NCBI GenBank assembly: GCA_963855995.1
Contig: OY979718.1
Location: 48,891,559 to 48,955,558 of the forward strand
From: Muricea muricata
Lineage: Eukaryota > Cnidaria > Anthozoa > Malacalcyonacea > Plexauridae
Length of the DNA: 64,000 bases
Direction: 5' to 3'
Shown: positions 29,076 through 40,107 of the stretch, in pieces
How positions within the stretch are numbered: the first letter of the stretch is position 1
Layout: each line of letters begins with the position of its first letter
Translations under genes and position numbers: made by a program
The notes under the pieces: generated by a model
Database searches by the model: none
The model's input: only the letters and a program-made list of their open reading frames with translations
What the model was told of the DNA's origin: nothing

Positions 29076-29488
29076 ACTGACCATCTATAGAAACAACTAA
29101 AAAAATTCTGGGATCTTGAGACATTGGGAATTCAGAAAACTGAGCTTTCCGCCGAGTCCAAGTTTATGAAAGAAATAACATTATGAATTCAAGCTACCCT
29201 TTCGAGAAGAGCGCCCGCTAAGATTTGCTCGTCTAGTGTCTGGTCTTACATGCAGTCCAGCGGTCTTGAACGCTGTGCTCCATCATCACTTTACTCACTT
29301 TTCCACCACTGATCAGCCATTGATCCTAATGATCCAGTCTTTGTTGCCAAAGTCCTTAAATCCTCTAAGTGGATGATCTTGCACCTGGTTCCGATAGCGT
29401 AGAGCCAGCCCCAACATTGCCAAAGAAGATCAAGACCTGACTGTTGGAAGGTGGTTTTAACATGCGATAGTGGCTGAGCAACAGCATA

Positions 29489-29643
29489 TATAGATTTCTT
29501 AATGGGAAGTGCTGACGTATGGTATTTACACACGCGTTAATTTGTTTTCGCAAAACGAACGAGCGAGTGCAACGAGCGAGTTTGGCGAAAACAAATTAAC
29601 AAGGGCGTAAATACCGTACACAAGCACTTTCCATTAAGAAATT
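29489..29643. repeat. foldback with GTATTTAC / GTAAATAC arms
   Basis: TTTCTTAATGGGAAGTGCT and mirror AGCACTTTCCATTAAGAAA enclose GTATTTACAC, TTAATTTGTTTTCGC and their mirrors around a loop of GAACGAGCGAGTGCAACGAGC. Inserted into the BEL/Pao remnant. Confidence 0.85.
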
Positions 29644-29972
29644 TGTTTATTTTATAGAAACTGATATTTTCTATTCAAAAGATTGCCTTTACCCAACCTA
29701 AATTTGGCTCACTTAAACGTCAAGCGCCTGGCAAAAAGCACTTTACTTTTGCAAAAACTCAAAACAAAACGTCATCGTGTACGATGGCGTATGTACAGTA
29801 TATGAAAATTACTTTGCTTTTTGAAGCCAGATCTAATACTATAAACCCTAATAAACCAGCAGTTTTTAATTATTTCTTCAAATAGGCAAAGAATACAAAA
29901 CATATCTTTTAAAAATCTCAAAAAGTTGATATAATGTAAATGCAACTTACCTAGCTGTTGGTTTTGGTATAA

Positions 29973-30593
29973 TGCCTCAGTCATTTGTAACCACGCCCCC
30001 CCCCCCCCCCCCCGGGACATAGCGGGGAACTTGACACTAAACAAGTGTTAAAAACTGTTAATTTCCCCACCCCTGGTGCAAAGTTACTTGTTAAACCCCC
30101 AGTATGGCAGGGCCTCAAAACATCCAAATCAACCAGATCGCACATTAATTTAAAACCTTATGAAGTGTTAAAAATATTACGCCAATATAACAAGAAAATA
30201 GTAACAGTTAATATAACAAATATATAAAGCTCGTGTTTATAAATTGCGTTCAATCATGCATATCAAATTTCAAATAGATCTTTTAATATTGCTGAAATAA
30301 ATAAGGTAAAACCTGATTTAATGTATACCTACTGTAAGTTTATGAATTGCTAAGGATACATAAACATATTAAAAATCATACTTTCTACAAGTTGTTTTGT
30401 GGGACACCATTTTAGGACCGGCTGTTAAATCCCGGCTTGATTCCCCGGTGTTAAAATTCGTAGTTAATTCCACGGCACTACGGGGCATATTGCGCTGTTA
30501 AATAGCGTTAAATCCCCGTTATATTTTTGAACATCCCCGCTATGTCCCGGGGCTGGGGGGGGGGGGGGGGCGTGGTTACAAATGACTGAGGCA
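29973..30593. mobile_element. MITE with TGCCTCAGTCATTTGTAACC ends, TSD TAA
   Basis: Inverted ends of about 60 bp: TGCCTCAGTCATTTGTAACC then a run of about 18 C, CCGGGACATAGCGGGGA on the left, mirrored on the right with a run of 18 or more G. TAA lies directly outside both ends (29970-29972, 30594-30596), matching PIF/Harbinger-type 3-bp duplications. It interrupts the BEL/Pao element and so is younger than it. Confidence 0.88.
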
Positions 30594-31640
30594 TAACTGC
30601 CGTGTATTTTGCTTGAATATTTCTTTTTCAAAAATATATTTTCGGTTTTTTATAAAATTGTAAATCTTTGTAAACGTGGGAAATTGCCCAACGTATCGAA
30701 TTTAAATCTAAAATAGACTTTCAGCCACAAGACACAGCCAGCAACTTGAAAAAAACTCGCCGAAAAGTTTGCCGGCTGTGAACGAATTCACTGCTTTGTA
30801 AACACAGGCTCGCACGGATTGGACGAAACGGTTTTTTCACGTGTGAAAAATCGTTTCATGATTGTGATTGGATAACGCTCGTTAAGAACAAATCACGAAA
30901 CGGCTTTTCATACGAGGAAAATCGTGCGTAAATATCAGTATCTATATAATAAAAAAAGAGTTAATAGCGGTGTTCGAAAGCAATCTAACCATCCTCAACA
31001 ACAGTCTGAATCTCGAAGCGCAGTAACAGAGGGAAGATCTAGGATAAGTCAACCCTTGCTTCTCTGCAGCTTGATTCCCATCTGCGTGTCCAAGTTCAGC
31101 TATGGAATCCTGAAACAGACTCGTTGGTTATGATATTCTCTACGGTATCAAAAACGTCGAGACAAGCGTATTTACGAAAAGAAGCATATTGAATGTTGCA
31201 GCAAAGATTTATGACCCACTAGGTCTTATTTTACCAGTCACCCTTCGTTTCAAACAGATATATTTCAAGAGTTTTGTGAGAGTAAAGTCGAATGGGACGA
31301 ACCACTCAACGATCAGTTCTGTGAAGAATGGAACCAGATTATCAAGAAACTAAAGAAAGCTAGTCACACGAGTATTCGAAGATGTTATTGTCCCGAATCG
31401 TATGGTAGTAAAGTAAGGTCAATTGAGTTGCACGCTTCCGTAAGTTCTTATGGTGTGTGCGTTTATCTGAGGTGTGAACATTCGGAACCAATTTATTGTG
31501 ATCTAATTGGTTCAAAAATGAGAGTTGCCCAAATGTCGAAACAGACTATTTCTCGTTTTGGAATTATTTATATCAAGTCTTCTAGCATCTCGGTTGACGT
31601 AAAGCGTAATTTCTGCATGAAAAGTGTGTATTTAGTAAAA

Positions 31641-31852
31641 CCTTAAAACATAGCTAGTCCAATAAAATTTGCTCCTATCTTGTTAGCACTTATGTTTCAG
31701 AGACAAAACGACCTCTTGAGAGCAAGCAAGCTTTGCAAAAAAGAAAAGAGCAAGCGAGCTTTGAAACAACAACAAAATAATTTTTAATATAAAGACCAGT
31801 TACGAAACTATCAAGCATATGTCAGAATTATCATTATTATTATTATTAAAAC
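31641..31852. other. flank, nothing recognised
   Basis: Short AT-rich stretch between the BEL/Pao remnant and the 3' end of the Ig gene, including AGCAAGC(A/G)AGCTTTG repeated twice near 31722-31765. Confidence 0.45.
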
Positions 31853-31858
31853 TTTATT
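31853..31858 (-). promoter_or_regulatory. candidate poly(A) signal of the Ig gene
   Basis: AATAAA in gene sense, about 285 bp after the stop codon at 32141; a plausible 3' UTR length. Confidence 0.45.
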
Positions 31859-32140
31859 TCACGAGGGTAAAAACACACTAAAGCCAAGGGCTGAAAAATT
31901 TGTGGCTCTCATAAGGTAAAACTCATAGAATACACTTTGATAACCCTCCGTATCAATTCATACGCTGAAATTTTAATTTTAATTACAATATCCTTAGTCT
32001 TGAATTACACAGTTTTGCTTTCATTACTTACAATTGTTTCCATGCAGTGTACTACTCCCTACAGCGGACTATAACTATACGTACGAATACATGGCGATAG
32101 TCATGCGATAGAGAACGATTATATTTACAAAAAAATGTTT

Positions 32141-32439
32141 TTACGATATCCATATTGGATCATTGTTCTCCTCTTTCTCGACGGTAGTACCATTCACACT
32201 AGCGCGGCATTTGTAGTACCCTTCATCTGCTTTTCTTAAAGGTTCGATTTGATAAAATCCAGGCGTATTGAGTTCCTTTACACGAGATCCCATTTTGACT
32301 TTCTTATACGGCTTGACAGGCAAATACCTGGGCCTCTTCCAAAGCTCATATTTTGCACCATTTTGATTTGAAAAACACATCACAAATACGGTGGAGTTCG
32401 CCACATTAATTTCACCAACCAATTTAAACATAGTAATCT
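32141..32439 (-). CDS. Ig domain 4 and C-terminus
   Basis: 299 bases to the TAA stop. VFVMCFSNQNG and KADEGYYKCRASVNG carry the cysteine pair. A short hydrophilic tail EKEENNDPIWIS follows. Acceptor TTTCTACAG. No membrane anchor. Confidence 0.87.
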
Positions 32440-35400
32440 CTGTAGAAAAACCATCAGTATATGTAAGTATGATCATATAATTATTACGTCGTGGAATGAA
32501 ATTCATAAATAATACTAACATGGCAAAGGCATGGCGTAACATGACATGACAAGACAAGACAAGACAAGACAAGACAAGACAAGACAAGACAAGACAAGAC
32601 AAGACAAGACAAGACAAGACAAGATAAGAGATAATAGGTAAGGTAAGGTAAGGTAAATTACTGTAATTGTCGTTCATAAAATGTTGTTCGGTAACGTCCT
32701 TTGTCAGATCTATAGGCGTACGAGGCGGGGGGGGGGACTGGGGGGGGAGGGGAAGGGCGGGCGCCCCCCCCCCCCCCAATTTTTCGCGATCAAGGAAAGT
32801 CGGGCAATTTGTGCTTGAAAAGTCGGGCAATTTAGATCGGGTATGCTTCGCTCAAATGGGCTCAATTACAAAAATAGCCTACGGAGTGCGAGTACGGACA
32901 AAACAATAATTGTTGAAACCTGTTTCACATTCAGGCAAACCAACTTTGAATCGAATTTATGATACAATATTAATTTATCAAAAAAGTTGTTGGATGTGTG
33001 TTAATATAGATATAGTGTTGCATCATGCAACGATTAAACGGTATTTTGATTCATTTTTGATCCGTCGGGCAACTTTAGGATACGTCGGGCAAAATTGTGT
33101 CTGCCCCCCCCCCCAATTTTTTTTGACTGGTACGCCTATGGTCAGATCACAAATTCCAATTTTGTGTCGTTGAATTAAATCATGGCAAATACTCACCAAA
33201 GATTTGTAGTTTGATGGTTGCAAACACAGTCTGATTATTATCAAACGTAGCACCACATCCATATACGCCACTTGATGTGATGTTTGTGAGACGAAGGCGC
33301 ACCGATTGCTGCCATTGATTCGTATTTGTCACGCTGTTATCACGACTGTTTTGTATCTTTTTTCCATCCTTATACCAGGCGATTGTTTGGCGTCCTTTGT
33401 ACTTGCATGTCAAATCAGCATTATCTCCGACTTTAACCAACGTTTTCCCGAAAACTTTTGGCGGCCCTAAAATACGAACAATTATTTTCAGAACTGCTAG
33501 TGTTCAGATTTGTAAACGTTTTTTTAGGGGTTTTTTGCGGCAATACAAAGTACGCACTTATAGGATTAGAGGTTACATTTAGTTGAGATTCTAGTTATAG
33601 GTTCTAGGCTTCTAGCGTTATTTTATTCACTGAAACAGTGAAACCACAGTCAGGTGAGTCAGCACAATCTCGCAGTGTATTTCGAACAAGTTTTTAAAAA
33701 TTTTAATATATGAATACATAATGAGTTTACTAAAATCCATAATTAGTCTGTATAAATTTAAATCACCTCGAATATCCAGCATTTTATATGTCGAGACCAG
33801 CGTGGGCAGATTCGAGGCAGGCGTAATAAATCGTATTTCATTATAAATACTCGTTTTAAATTGGTAAAAATCATAGAACCAACCCATTTTGTGGTGATGC
33901 AGAAATTATATACGTACACAGCAAAAAAGCGCAAGTTGCAACACCTTTGTTGAATTTGCAACAACTTGTCACGACAACCGGATATCAGGATGCTTTCGCG
34001 TGGCTTGCGACAACTTGCTGACGAAAAGTTTGTCGAGTTTGTTGCAACACAACTTGTTGACAATTTGCAACAAACCGGTAAAATTGAAAACTTGCAACAA
34101 GTCTGTGGCGTTTTTGGCAGTGTAGTCAAATCCAATATCTTACCAATTTGCAATGTCGTCAAATATGGTCTGCGGGCTATTGACTAATCTCTTACATAGT
34201 TTATTAATAAGACTTCATAACTAGAAACAGCTGTTCACACAAACAATTTGAATGTTCAGCAAAGCGAGCAGCCATTGCTTACAAGTTTTGAAAGCAATGC
34301 GCATGCTCAGAATGTTCTTTGTAGCCCAGCCATGTTTTTAACAAATGCGCGTGCTCACAGTGTTATTTGTACGCAGTTATTTTCAGGTAAGTAAACCAAT
34401 CAGAATTAAAATTATTTATTACCTACACGCTGTACATGACTTTGCTCTATTCGGAGCAGATTCGTAAATGAAATATTAGATATTAAATTAGGCCAATTCG
34501 TTTATCATGGCAACCTGTGTACTCCGTTTGACTATCCCAAATCTTCTGAGCAAACTGTAGTCAAAAAGTGTATTAATTAAGCTAAAGTATGGTGATATAA
34601 TTACCTCTAACAACCAAATCCATGATCAGATAATATCCACAGTAGTAATATCCCGTGTCGCTTATTTTTAAGTCAGATAATTTGTATAAACCTGCATATT
34701 GCGTCGTCTTTGACACACGACCAGATGATGATATTTTGACTAATCGATTTCCTTTATTGGCTGAGTAAAAGAGAGTTTTATTAGAAAAATATCTACAATC
34801 AAGCATCACGGCGCTATTCTCAGGTCTCTCTTTCTTTTCGGGTTTATGTTTACCTAGAAAAATTAAAAGAAAACAGAGTTGTATCAAGAAGTTTTTTAAT
34901 GTAGGTTTTCATATATTGAAAAAAAAACAGAACAACGCGTAAATCAGTTTATTATTGCAAAGTTTTCGATCGTATTTAAGCTCAGATCAGCAATAAAAAA
35001 TTTAAGTTGAGTTTCCATGCAACTAAGCTTATACAAATTTGCATCATTTACGAATTACAAAAGATCTCACAGGGACCGCGGAAGATCGCTAATTGAGGGG
35101 GACCATATTCTTATATTCGGGTTCACAAACCGTGAAAACAATCAATTTCAAAAGAAATTAATGAGGTAGAATCCGAATATATGAATATGGGCCCCCCCCC
35201 CCCTCAATTACCGATCTTCCGCGGTCCCTGTCTCACTGTTAGAGCTGAAGCCTATGATGTTTTATGAGAGCAAAAACAGTAGAAGGCAATAAGTTCCTTG
35301 TATGTGTGCATGGTGATTACAATGAAAGAATAATTTTGTGGAATAAATTGTGGAACAAAGCATAATAAATTTTACGTGGTGTCTCCACAAAAATGTAGAA

Positions 35401-38183
35401 GGCGTATTTTTATCAAACTTACTGGTTGTCGTCAGATTGATATGAAGTGCCCATGTAAATTTCTTTTTAGTTTGGCCAACTTTACACTCGTACAATCCGT
35501 TATCCCTCATCACAAACTTTATCAGTGTTAATGAATTCCCAGATATTAAGTATCTTGTATTTTGGTTCACTCCTATTATTTGGTGATCTTTGTAAAATGT
35601 AATTGATTGTGCGTTGAAGGGACACGTCAAAGTAACATTGTCATGCAAATTAACCACCACAAATTTCAGCTCTACATAAAAAATAAAAAATAAATGTCAG
35701 TATAAAATAATGCCATGTAACAATTGAGACAAATTTAGTATTGCTTAAAACCCTGCGTGTGAATGAGTGGTTGAATCCAATCACAATACGTCAATACGCA
35801 ACTTGCATAATAGACTATATATAAACACAATATACTGGTAGCGAAAAGCTAAAAAGTTTACTAGTGTATGAAATACATAATGTTTTCGAATGCTAAACAG
35901 GGCGTATGGTTTTAACAAATTTTCAATATATCTTCTAATTTATTCTTACGTATTCATCTTAAGCAATGTCGCTGATATTGCCGAAATGTAAGCCCAACCC
36001 AGACACTTATGAAAGCCCAGTAATTCAACCCTGTTCATAACATTTTATCTACAGAATTCAATATAAAACTAGCTATATTGCAGAAATAGAAGAAGACTGA
36101 AGTTGCAAAAATATGCAAAGCAATTAGAGCTGTCTAATTATTACAATACGATAATACGTTATGCAGGGTGAGTAAAAAACGCGCTATCATATTCAATTAG
36201 CCGCATAGCAACTGCAATTTGACGGAACTTGCCTAAATACAATTAACGGTTCACTTTTCGTGTTTTCGTATGCGTCGTGTGTACATGATATACAGCTATT
36301 TCACAATTAAGATTGTCTTTTATAAAGCGTAAACTGTGATTTATGACCTCGTCCACACGTATGCGGATATTTTTTCCCGACCCTGTCCACACGCATGCGG
36401 ATAGGTTTTTCCTCCGTTTTAAAAAAAAAATCGCCTCCACATGTAGCGTATTCTAATCTTATTGGCGATAATTGATTATTGTTTATTTAGGAAGTGATAT
36501 GTAGGGATTACCTAAAGTTGGAACAAGTAACTTTGCCGTCTTAAGTTTCCCATCTGCCCTCTATGATGTTTCAAAGAAATAATTCTTTGTTTAAACAATA
36601 ATCCGTCATCCCTTGCGCGCTCATAGTTTACAGTTTTTGCGAAGCGTAACATGATTTTGATGTATTGAATAAGTCATCGTTTACGCTGTAAAAAATGTTT
36701 AATCCTTGATTGCTTGAGATTTTCGTTCAGCCGAAATATGAAGTAAACAAAATGGTGTATATCGCATTAATTTCACCCGATCCGAACGTTGTATCCCGAT
36801 AAAATTATTGTATTCAATAAATTATTGGGATTATCACGGTTAGAGTTGGGGTTGGGGTTTGGGTCAGGGCTCATTTTATATGCATGTAATGACATTTTCC
36901 AGTAACTATTGTAATTATCAAACGTTGTAACCAGTAATTTTATTGGAATACAACGTTCGGATCGGTTATTAATTTTTAGTAAGTCTATCTTTGTATTGAT
37001 CAATGCTGAAAGCATTCAAACTTTGGTCGTTTCGTTTCACAAAATGACATTTTTCAATACCTCAAGATCATTTTACGCTTCACTTAATCCCGGGTAAGCG
37101 GGAACATATAATCAGCCCCTTAGAACCTGCGAGTCGTTGTGAGTGATGTTTTAATTTACGCATATCATTTGCAAGGGATCAAAGCTGTCAGTGCATATTT
37201 ACAGATAAATACAATGTGACCACAAACAATGGTGCGTTAGGAGCTCATCAATGGCAATTGCACTATTGAGACAAAATAAGGACAAAAGATTTCTTGTTTT
37301 TAACGAACCTTCTGTGTTGTTCACCACGGTTCATCACATCTTCCCCTTCAATTTTTATTATTCAAGAAAATACTCACGCATAAAAATTTATTTCGCTACG
37401 GCACGGTTGAAGAGGTCAAGTCCAATATATTTGATACGCAACTGACAGCATGGCAAGACTCAACGGCTTACCTCAATCAGTCGTGCAATACAAACAATGT
37501 CACTCAAATGAATTTCGTGCAATATTTCAACCCAAATAAACCACTTGAAGGTTGCCACTCGCTTTTGTTTGCACGTCACGCCATTTTTTTTCATCGTTAA
37601 CTACATTTAAACATATTTTCCCAATTCTGTGTGATAGAGGACACCGAAAGGGGAATGTATTTTAAAATATTCAACGACAAATGAATAGCAATATTCATGT
37701 CTGCTCAGTGAGCCATTATATTTTCAAAATTTACATCTTAATAAACCGTTGATTCATATGACAAGCTTGAATTCTTTGCCAGCATTTTACGATCGAACCT
37801 GAAATATTTTGCTTCGATTGTTTGTGACGACGCTATGAGACAATAACAAAGGCATCATATTATTTACCATACATGCGATCGAGTAATGTTTACTAGACTA
37901 CAAGCTTCTACAAATCTAACAGTAAAAAGATAAAATCATCTATAGTCACGACTACCGTATCTGCTATTTTATCTTTTATATAGCTATCAAACTTAGAAAG
38001 ACCAACGTTACAAGGCAATTTCACAAGTAGCCCATTCCAGGCCCGCGAAATAGGATACTACACACAAAATAGTCTTGTGCACTTACGCTTTCTGTCAATA
38101 TGTCGCTTTTGCGCCGGTCTTGTGGAACCTAAATCCAGAACTGTAATGAGCACAACCAAGATGAAAAACTTCTGCATTGCCAT
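32141..38183 (-). CDS. secreted four-Ig-domain protein, complete five-exon gene
   Basis: Exons in gene order: 38087-38183, 35423-35671, 34605-34853, 33197-33466, 32141-32439, totalling 387 codons plus stop. Exon 1 encodes a signal peptide (MAMQKFFILVVLITVLDLGS). Each later exon encodes one Ig domain and all introns are phase 1, the classical exon-shuffling layout. The four domains each have a cysteine before strand C and an xDxGxYxC-type motif: RDNGLYEC, SDTGYYYC, SSGVYGC, ADEGYYKC. Domains 1 and 3 have FYKD/WYKDG in the place of the core Trp strand. No transmembrane helix, GPI signal or cytoplasmic tail follows domain 4, which ends NDPIWIS, so the product should be secreted. Function is unknown: immune recognition, adhesion and growth-factor trapping are all possible. 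Introns 1 and 4 contain many MITEs. A TATA box lies upstream. Confidence 0.88.
32547..32655. repeat. (AAGAC)n pentanucleotide and (GGTAA)n tracts
   Basis: About fifteen perfect AAGAC units, then AAGATAAGAG and four AGGTA units. It lies in the last intron of the Ig gene; open frames through it are spurious. Confidence 0.95.
32711..33140. mobile_element. hAT-type MITE, TSD GTCAGATC
   Basis: Perfect 8-bp duplication GTCAGATC at 32703-32710 and 33141-33148. Ends TATAGGCGTAC and GTACGCCTATG. Inside are long C/G homopolymer runs followed by CCAATTTTT and repeated GTCGGGCAA motifs in both halves. It lies in the last intron of the Ig gene. Confidence 0.9.
33197..33466 (-). CDS. Ig domain 3 exon
   Basis: 270 bases, phase 1-1. 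Best Ig match of the four: NADLTCKYKG, IAWYKDGKKI, VRLRLTNITSSGVYGCGA. Acceptor ATTTTAG, donor GTGAGT. Confidence 0.9.
33915..34124. mobile_element. TA-flanked MITE with repeated TTGCAACA
   Basis: Ends TACACAGCAAAAAAGCGCAA and its mirror (TTGTGGCGTTTTTGGCAGTGTA-like). Interior has at least six TTGCAACA / TGTTGCAA motifs. Ends with TACAxxGCAAAA suggest the Tc1/mariner group. Second-last intron of the Ig gene. Confidence 0.75.
34605..34853 (-). CDS. Ig domain 2 exon
   Basis: 249 bases, phase 1-1. Cysteines in VMLDCRYFSN and ISDTGYYYCGYY. Acceptor TTTTCTAG, donor GTAATT. It has no clear core tryptophan. Confidence 0.87.
35070..35230. mobile_element. MITE with CAGGGACCGCGGAAGATCG ends
   Basis: CAGGGACCGCGGAAGATCG, then TAATTGAGGGGG and CCATATTC on the left; the mirror on the right. 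TCTCA occurs on both outer sides. 161 bp, in the intron between Ig domains 1 and 2. Confidence 0.85.
35423..35671 (-). CDS. Ig domain 1 exon
   Basis: 249 bases, phase 1-1. LHDNVTLTCPFNAQSITFYK begins the domain and MRDNGLYECKVG ends it. Acceptor TTATGTAG, donor GTAAGT. N-glycosylation sites NVT and NLT. Confidence 0.87.
36163..36240. mobile_element. left-end fragment of mariner-like MITE
   Basis: GCAGGGTGAGTAAAAAACGC and ATTCAATTAGCCGC match the first 80 bp of the elements at 20416 and 21325. The remainder is missing. Confidence 0.7.
36289..36700. mobile_element. CAGCTATTTCA...GCGTAAACTG element (copy 1)
   Basis: Left end CAGCTATTTCACAATTAAG then AAGCGTAAACTG; right half with GCGCGCTCATAGTTTACAG. 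Shares TTTCAAAGAAATAATT and TTGCGCGCTCATAG blocks with the copies at 53281 and 55584 in kinesin introns. Inserted in it is a two-unit repeat of GTCCACACG(T/C)ATGCGGATA near 36350-36410. Confidence 0.7.
36774..36967. mobile_element. hAT-type MITE with CCGATCCGAACGTTGTA ends (copy 2)
   Basis: Same family as 27789-27980; perfect 8-bp duplication ATTAATTT at 36766-36773 and 36968-36975. Loop contains GGGGTTGGGGTTTGGGTCAG. First intron of the Ig gene. Confidence 0.92.
36976..38086. other. first-intron remainder of the Ig gene
   Basis: About 1.1 kb of intron with no exon, RNA gene or bounded repeat that I can support. Confidence 0.45.
38087..38183 (-). CDS. signal-peptide exon of the Ig gene
   Basis: ATG at 38183 in context GCGCAATGGCAATG; a second in-frame ATG follows two codons later. 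Hydrophobic core FFILVVLITVL. The exon ends KRHIDRK with donor GTAAGT, phase 1. Confidence 0.88.
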
Positions 38184-38221
38184 TGCGCAAGTTTTCTTTG
38201 GACGTTTTTTATTTTCATTCA

Positions 38222-38228
38222 ATATATA
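38222..38228 (-). promoter_or_regulatory. TATA box of the Ig gene
   Basis: GTTATATATTG in gene sense, about 40 bp upstream of the start codon, which would place transcription start very near the ATG and give a very short 5' UTR. Confidence 0.5.
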
Positions 38229-38239
38229 ACTTGTGTTGT

Positions 38240-39255
38240 TGATACACTCGGTGATTTATGCGTAGAGCCGTTGACGGTTATGTCCTTTTAAATGATCCGC
38301 ACCCACATACCGGGAACTTGAGTGTCAGATTACCCAACCAATCAAAATCATAATTAGTACTCAAATGAGGAACACATTCTTTGTTAAAGAAAAATTTGAA
38401 TATTTGCACATCATGATATACTGCCTATTTGGCTTACATCCAGTAAATTTACATAAATGGTGTAGCAGTTCAATAATTTCATCGCCAAACCTCAACACTG
38501 GAGTCTGCAGGCTATTTATCGATCTTGCTGGCAACCTGCTTATGAACGAGAGTTTTCTACTGAACAGGCATGCTCGCCTTAGTTCCTGCGGTAAGGTGTG
38601 TTTGCACGTCATGATCCTTTACATTTTTAATCTTGACCCATGCCCATGAGATCAGCATATTTGGCGTGCACCACTTCAGAATTTCTAGTACCTACATGCA
38701 ATGAGAACCGATTGTTCCAACCAATCAGAAAAGGGAGAAACAGCAAACATGTATTACTAAGTAAGTAACCCAGCAAAAAACCTTAAGACTTCACATCACG
38801 TTAACGTTGTTATTGAATTTATATATTAACACTATATTTTGAATAATTTATGGTATATCATACGTGTCTCATTGTTAAGATCATTTAATTATAGTGTGTG
38901 CGTATATGTTGTGTGGCATTTCGTTGTGTACAAAGATCGACTGCAAGCGAAAGCGATAACTGTAAACTGCAGTACCGGATATAATAAATATAAATCAAGA
39001 TTTCTAGTAGCTATAGGTTGAACAAATTATATTTGCGGTGTGTCTGCCCGATTATTTTTTTTCTCAAATCAGGCTTACAAACAACTGATTTCAAAATAAA
39101 TAAGTAGTGCAGAACACGACCGTATAAATATACTCCTCCTTCAATTAAAGCGCTAGTAATGCCTTGTTACAATTTATTTAAGTCCTGAAAAGTGCATGAA
39201 CAATCAGTCATAAGCATAGTGACACAATTCATTCAGCATTTAATACCCTGTGCGT
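38240..39255. other. intergenic, nothing recognised
   Basis: Overlapping open frames on both strands at 38361-38649 show no domain features. No bounded repeat seen. Confidence 0.4.
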
Positions 39256-39261
39256 AAACTA

Positions 39262-39660
39262 GTTAACAATAATTGTTAACAATTATTCTCCAAAGGCGAC
39301 ATAATTATTGGTGAATATTCTCTAAGACGAAGTCGAGGTGAATATTCACCATAAAAACATGTAAAGAATGCACTTTTATGAATACAGTTTACTTCGGAAA
39401 ATTTTTAATTGTGAAAAAAAGTAATTATTAAGTTATATTTGCAGGGACCTTAAACATCAAAGTTTGTTTTGTTTTTACTTTGTATTAGCGCAATTTGTTA
39501 ATTTTGGCAAAAGTATAAAACAACAAAACGACTTTTATTGACGGTTATATTGAAAAAATGCCAACTAGTAAATAATGCCTCTTATTTACTGGTCAGACAA
39601 CTAATTAAAACTATTATGCTAATAACTGCTATTATACTAATAGCATATATGCGCTAAGAA
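39262..39660. mobile_element. GGTGAATATTCACC family copy
   Basis: Block order TTAACAATTATTC, GGTGAATATTC, GAGGTGAATATTCACC, GAATACAGTTTACTTC, AATGCCAACTAGTAAATAAT. This is the reverse of 15395-15836 and parallels 44600-45390. Confidence 0.78.
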
Positions 39661-39715
39661 ATCATGTAATTGTGACTGTATACTTTTGTCCTTGTATATT
39701 TTTGATACATGGCAT

Positions 39716-40098
39716 GGTTAGGGCTTTTTCAGATCCGTCAGAGCACCTAGCACCTCTTATGTGCATTAATTATTTAACGCCAATATAAAATATTTTGTTT
39801 TTGAATGGATCAGCGTTGCTCGAATAGCCCAGCAACGAAAACATGTGGGTGTTGATTCAAGCTTTATGTTGCGAGTTCGAATCCTGCGTTGACTTTTTCT
39901 TTATTATTTTTTTATTAACTTATTTTTTCTCGACTTCTAGGGTGATGGTTGGCCTTTAAGGTTAGAGTTAGGATTTGGGTTAGGGTTAGAATTTGGGTTA
40001 GGGTTAGAATTTGGGTAGGGGTTATTTTGTCACTTAGAAAAATTCATCGACAAGTTCTGGTAACTAGGTGCTCTGGTGGATCTGAAATAGCCCTTACC
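39716..40098. mobile_element. 9-bp-TSD element with tRNA-like core and telomere-like tract
   Basis: Perfect 9-bp duplication ACATGGCAT at 39707-39715 and 40099-40107. Ends GGTTAGGGCTTTTTCAGATC and the mirror GATCTGAAATAGCCCTTACC, then GAGCACCTAG mirrored. Between them lie a tRNA-like segment (39810-39892) and a GGGTTAGGGTTAGAATTT tandem tract (39961-40021). A 9-bp duplication fits Mutator-like elements. No coding capacity. Confidence 0.88.
39810..39892 (+). tRNA. tRNA-like sequence (pseudo-tRNA or SINE-type promoter)
   Basis: Possible acceptor stem TCAGCGT / GCGTTGA, D-arm TTGCT / AGCAA, an A-box-like TAGCCCAGCAACG and a B-box-like GAGTTCGAATCC, with TTTTT directly after. The T-stem is imperfect and no convincing anticodon loop is formed, so this is likely a decayed tRNA-derived unit carried inside the surrounding element rather than a working tRNA. 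Confidence 0.4.
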
Positions 40099-40107
40099 AC
40101 ATGGCAT

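Larger units (their letters stand above)
27990..31640 (+). pseudogene. decayed BEL/Pao LTR-retrotransposon, interrupted and internally deleted
   Basis: Order of recognisable pieces: end of gag with IPEEIRLIVT and SKSELEARESCNTLSES (about 28050-28190); a double zinc knuckle CFLCLKSGHIRKYC and CQKCGGHH (28379-28490); aspartyl-protease-like end with ADYYWQFVIGTIRRG and GPVAVFTRLGWVLSGPV (28950-29070); then KKFWDLETLGIQKTE; a piece of reverse transcriptase RFARLVSGLTCSPAVLN (29225-29275). After the foldback at 29489-29643 and the MITE at 29973-30593, further RT/RNaseH-side sequence resumes (VAAKIYDPLGLILPVTLRFK; FCESKVEWDEPL; WNQIIKKLKKAS) at 31190-31400. Stops and frameshifts are numerous and the RT catalytic core is missing. 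No LTR pair, integrase or envelope-like gene was found. Confidence 0.85.

Noticed and set aside
39961..40021. Interstitial telomere or chromosome-fusion site
   Set aside because: The TTAGGG-like tract is short, degenerate and inside a transposon with its own target duplication.
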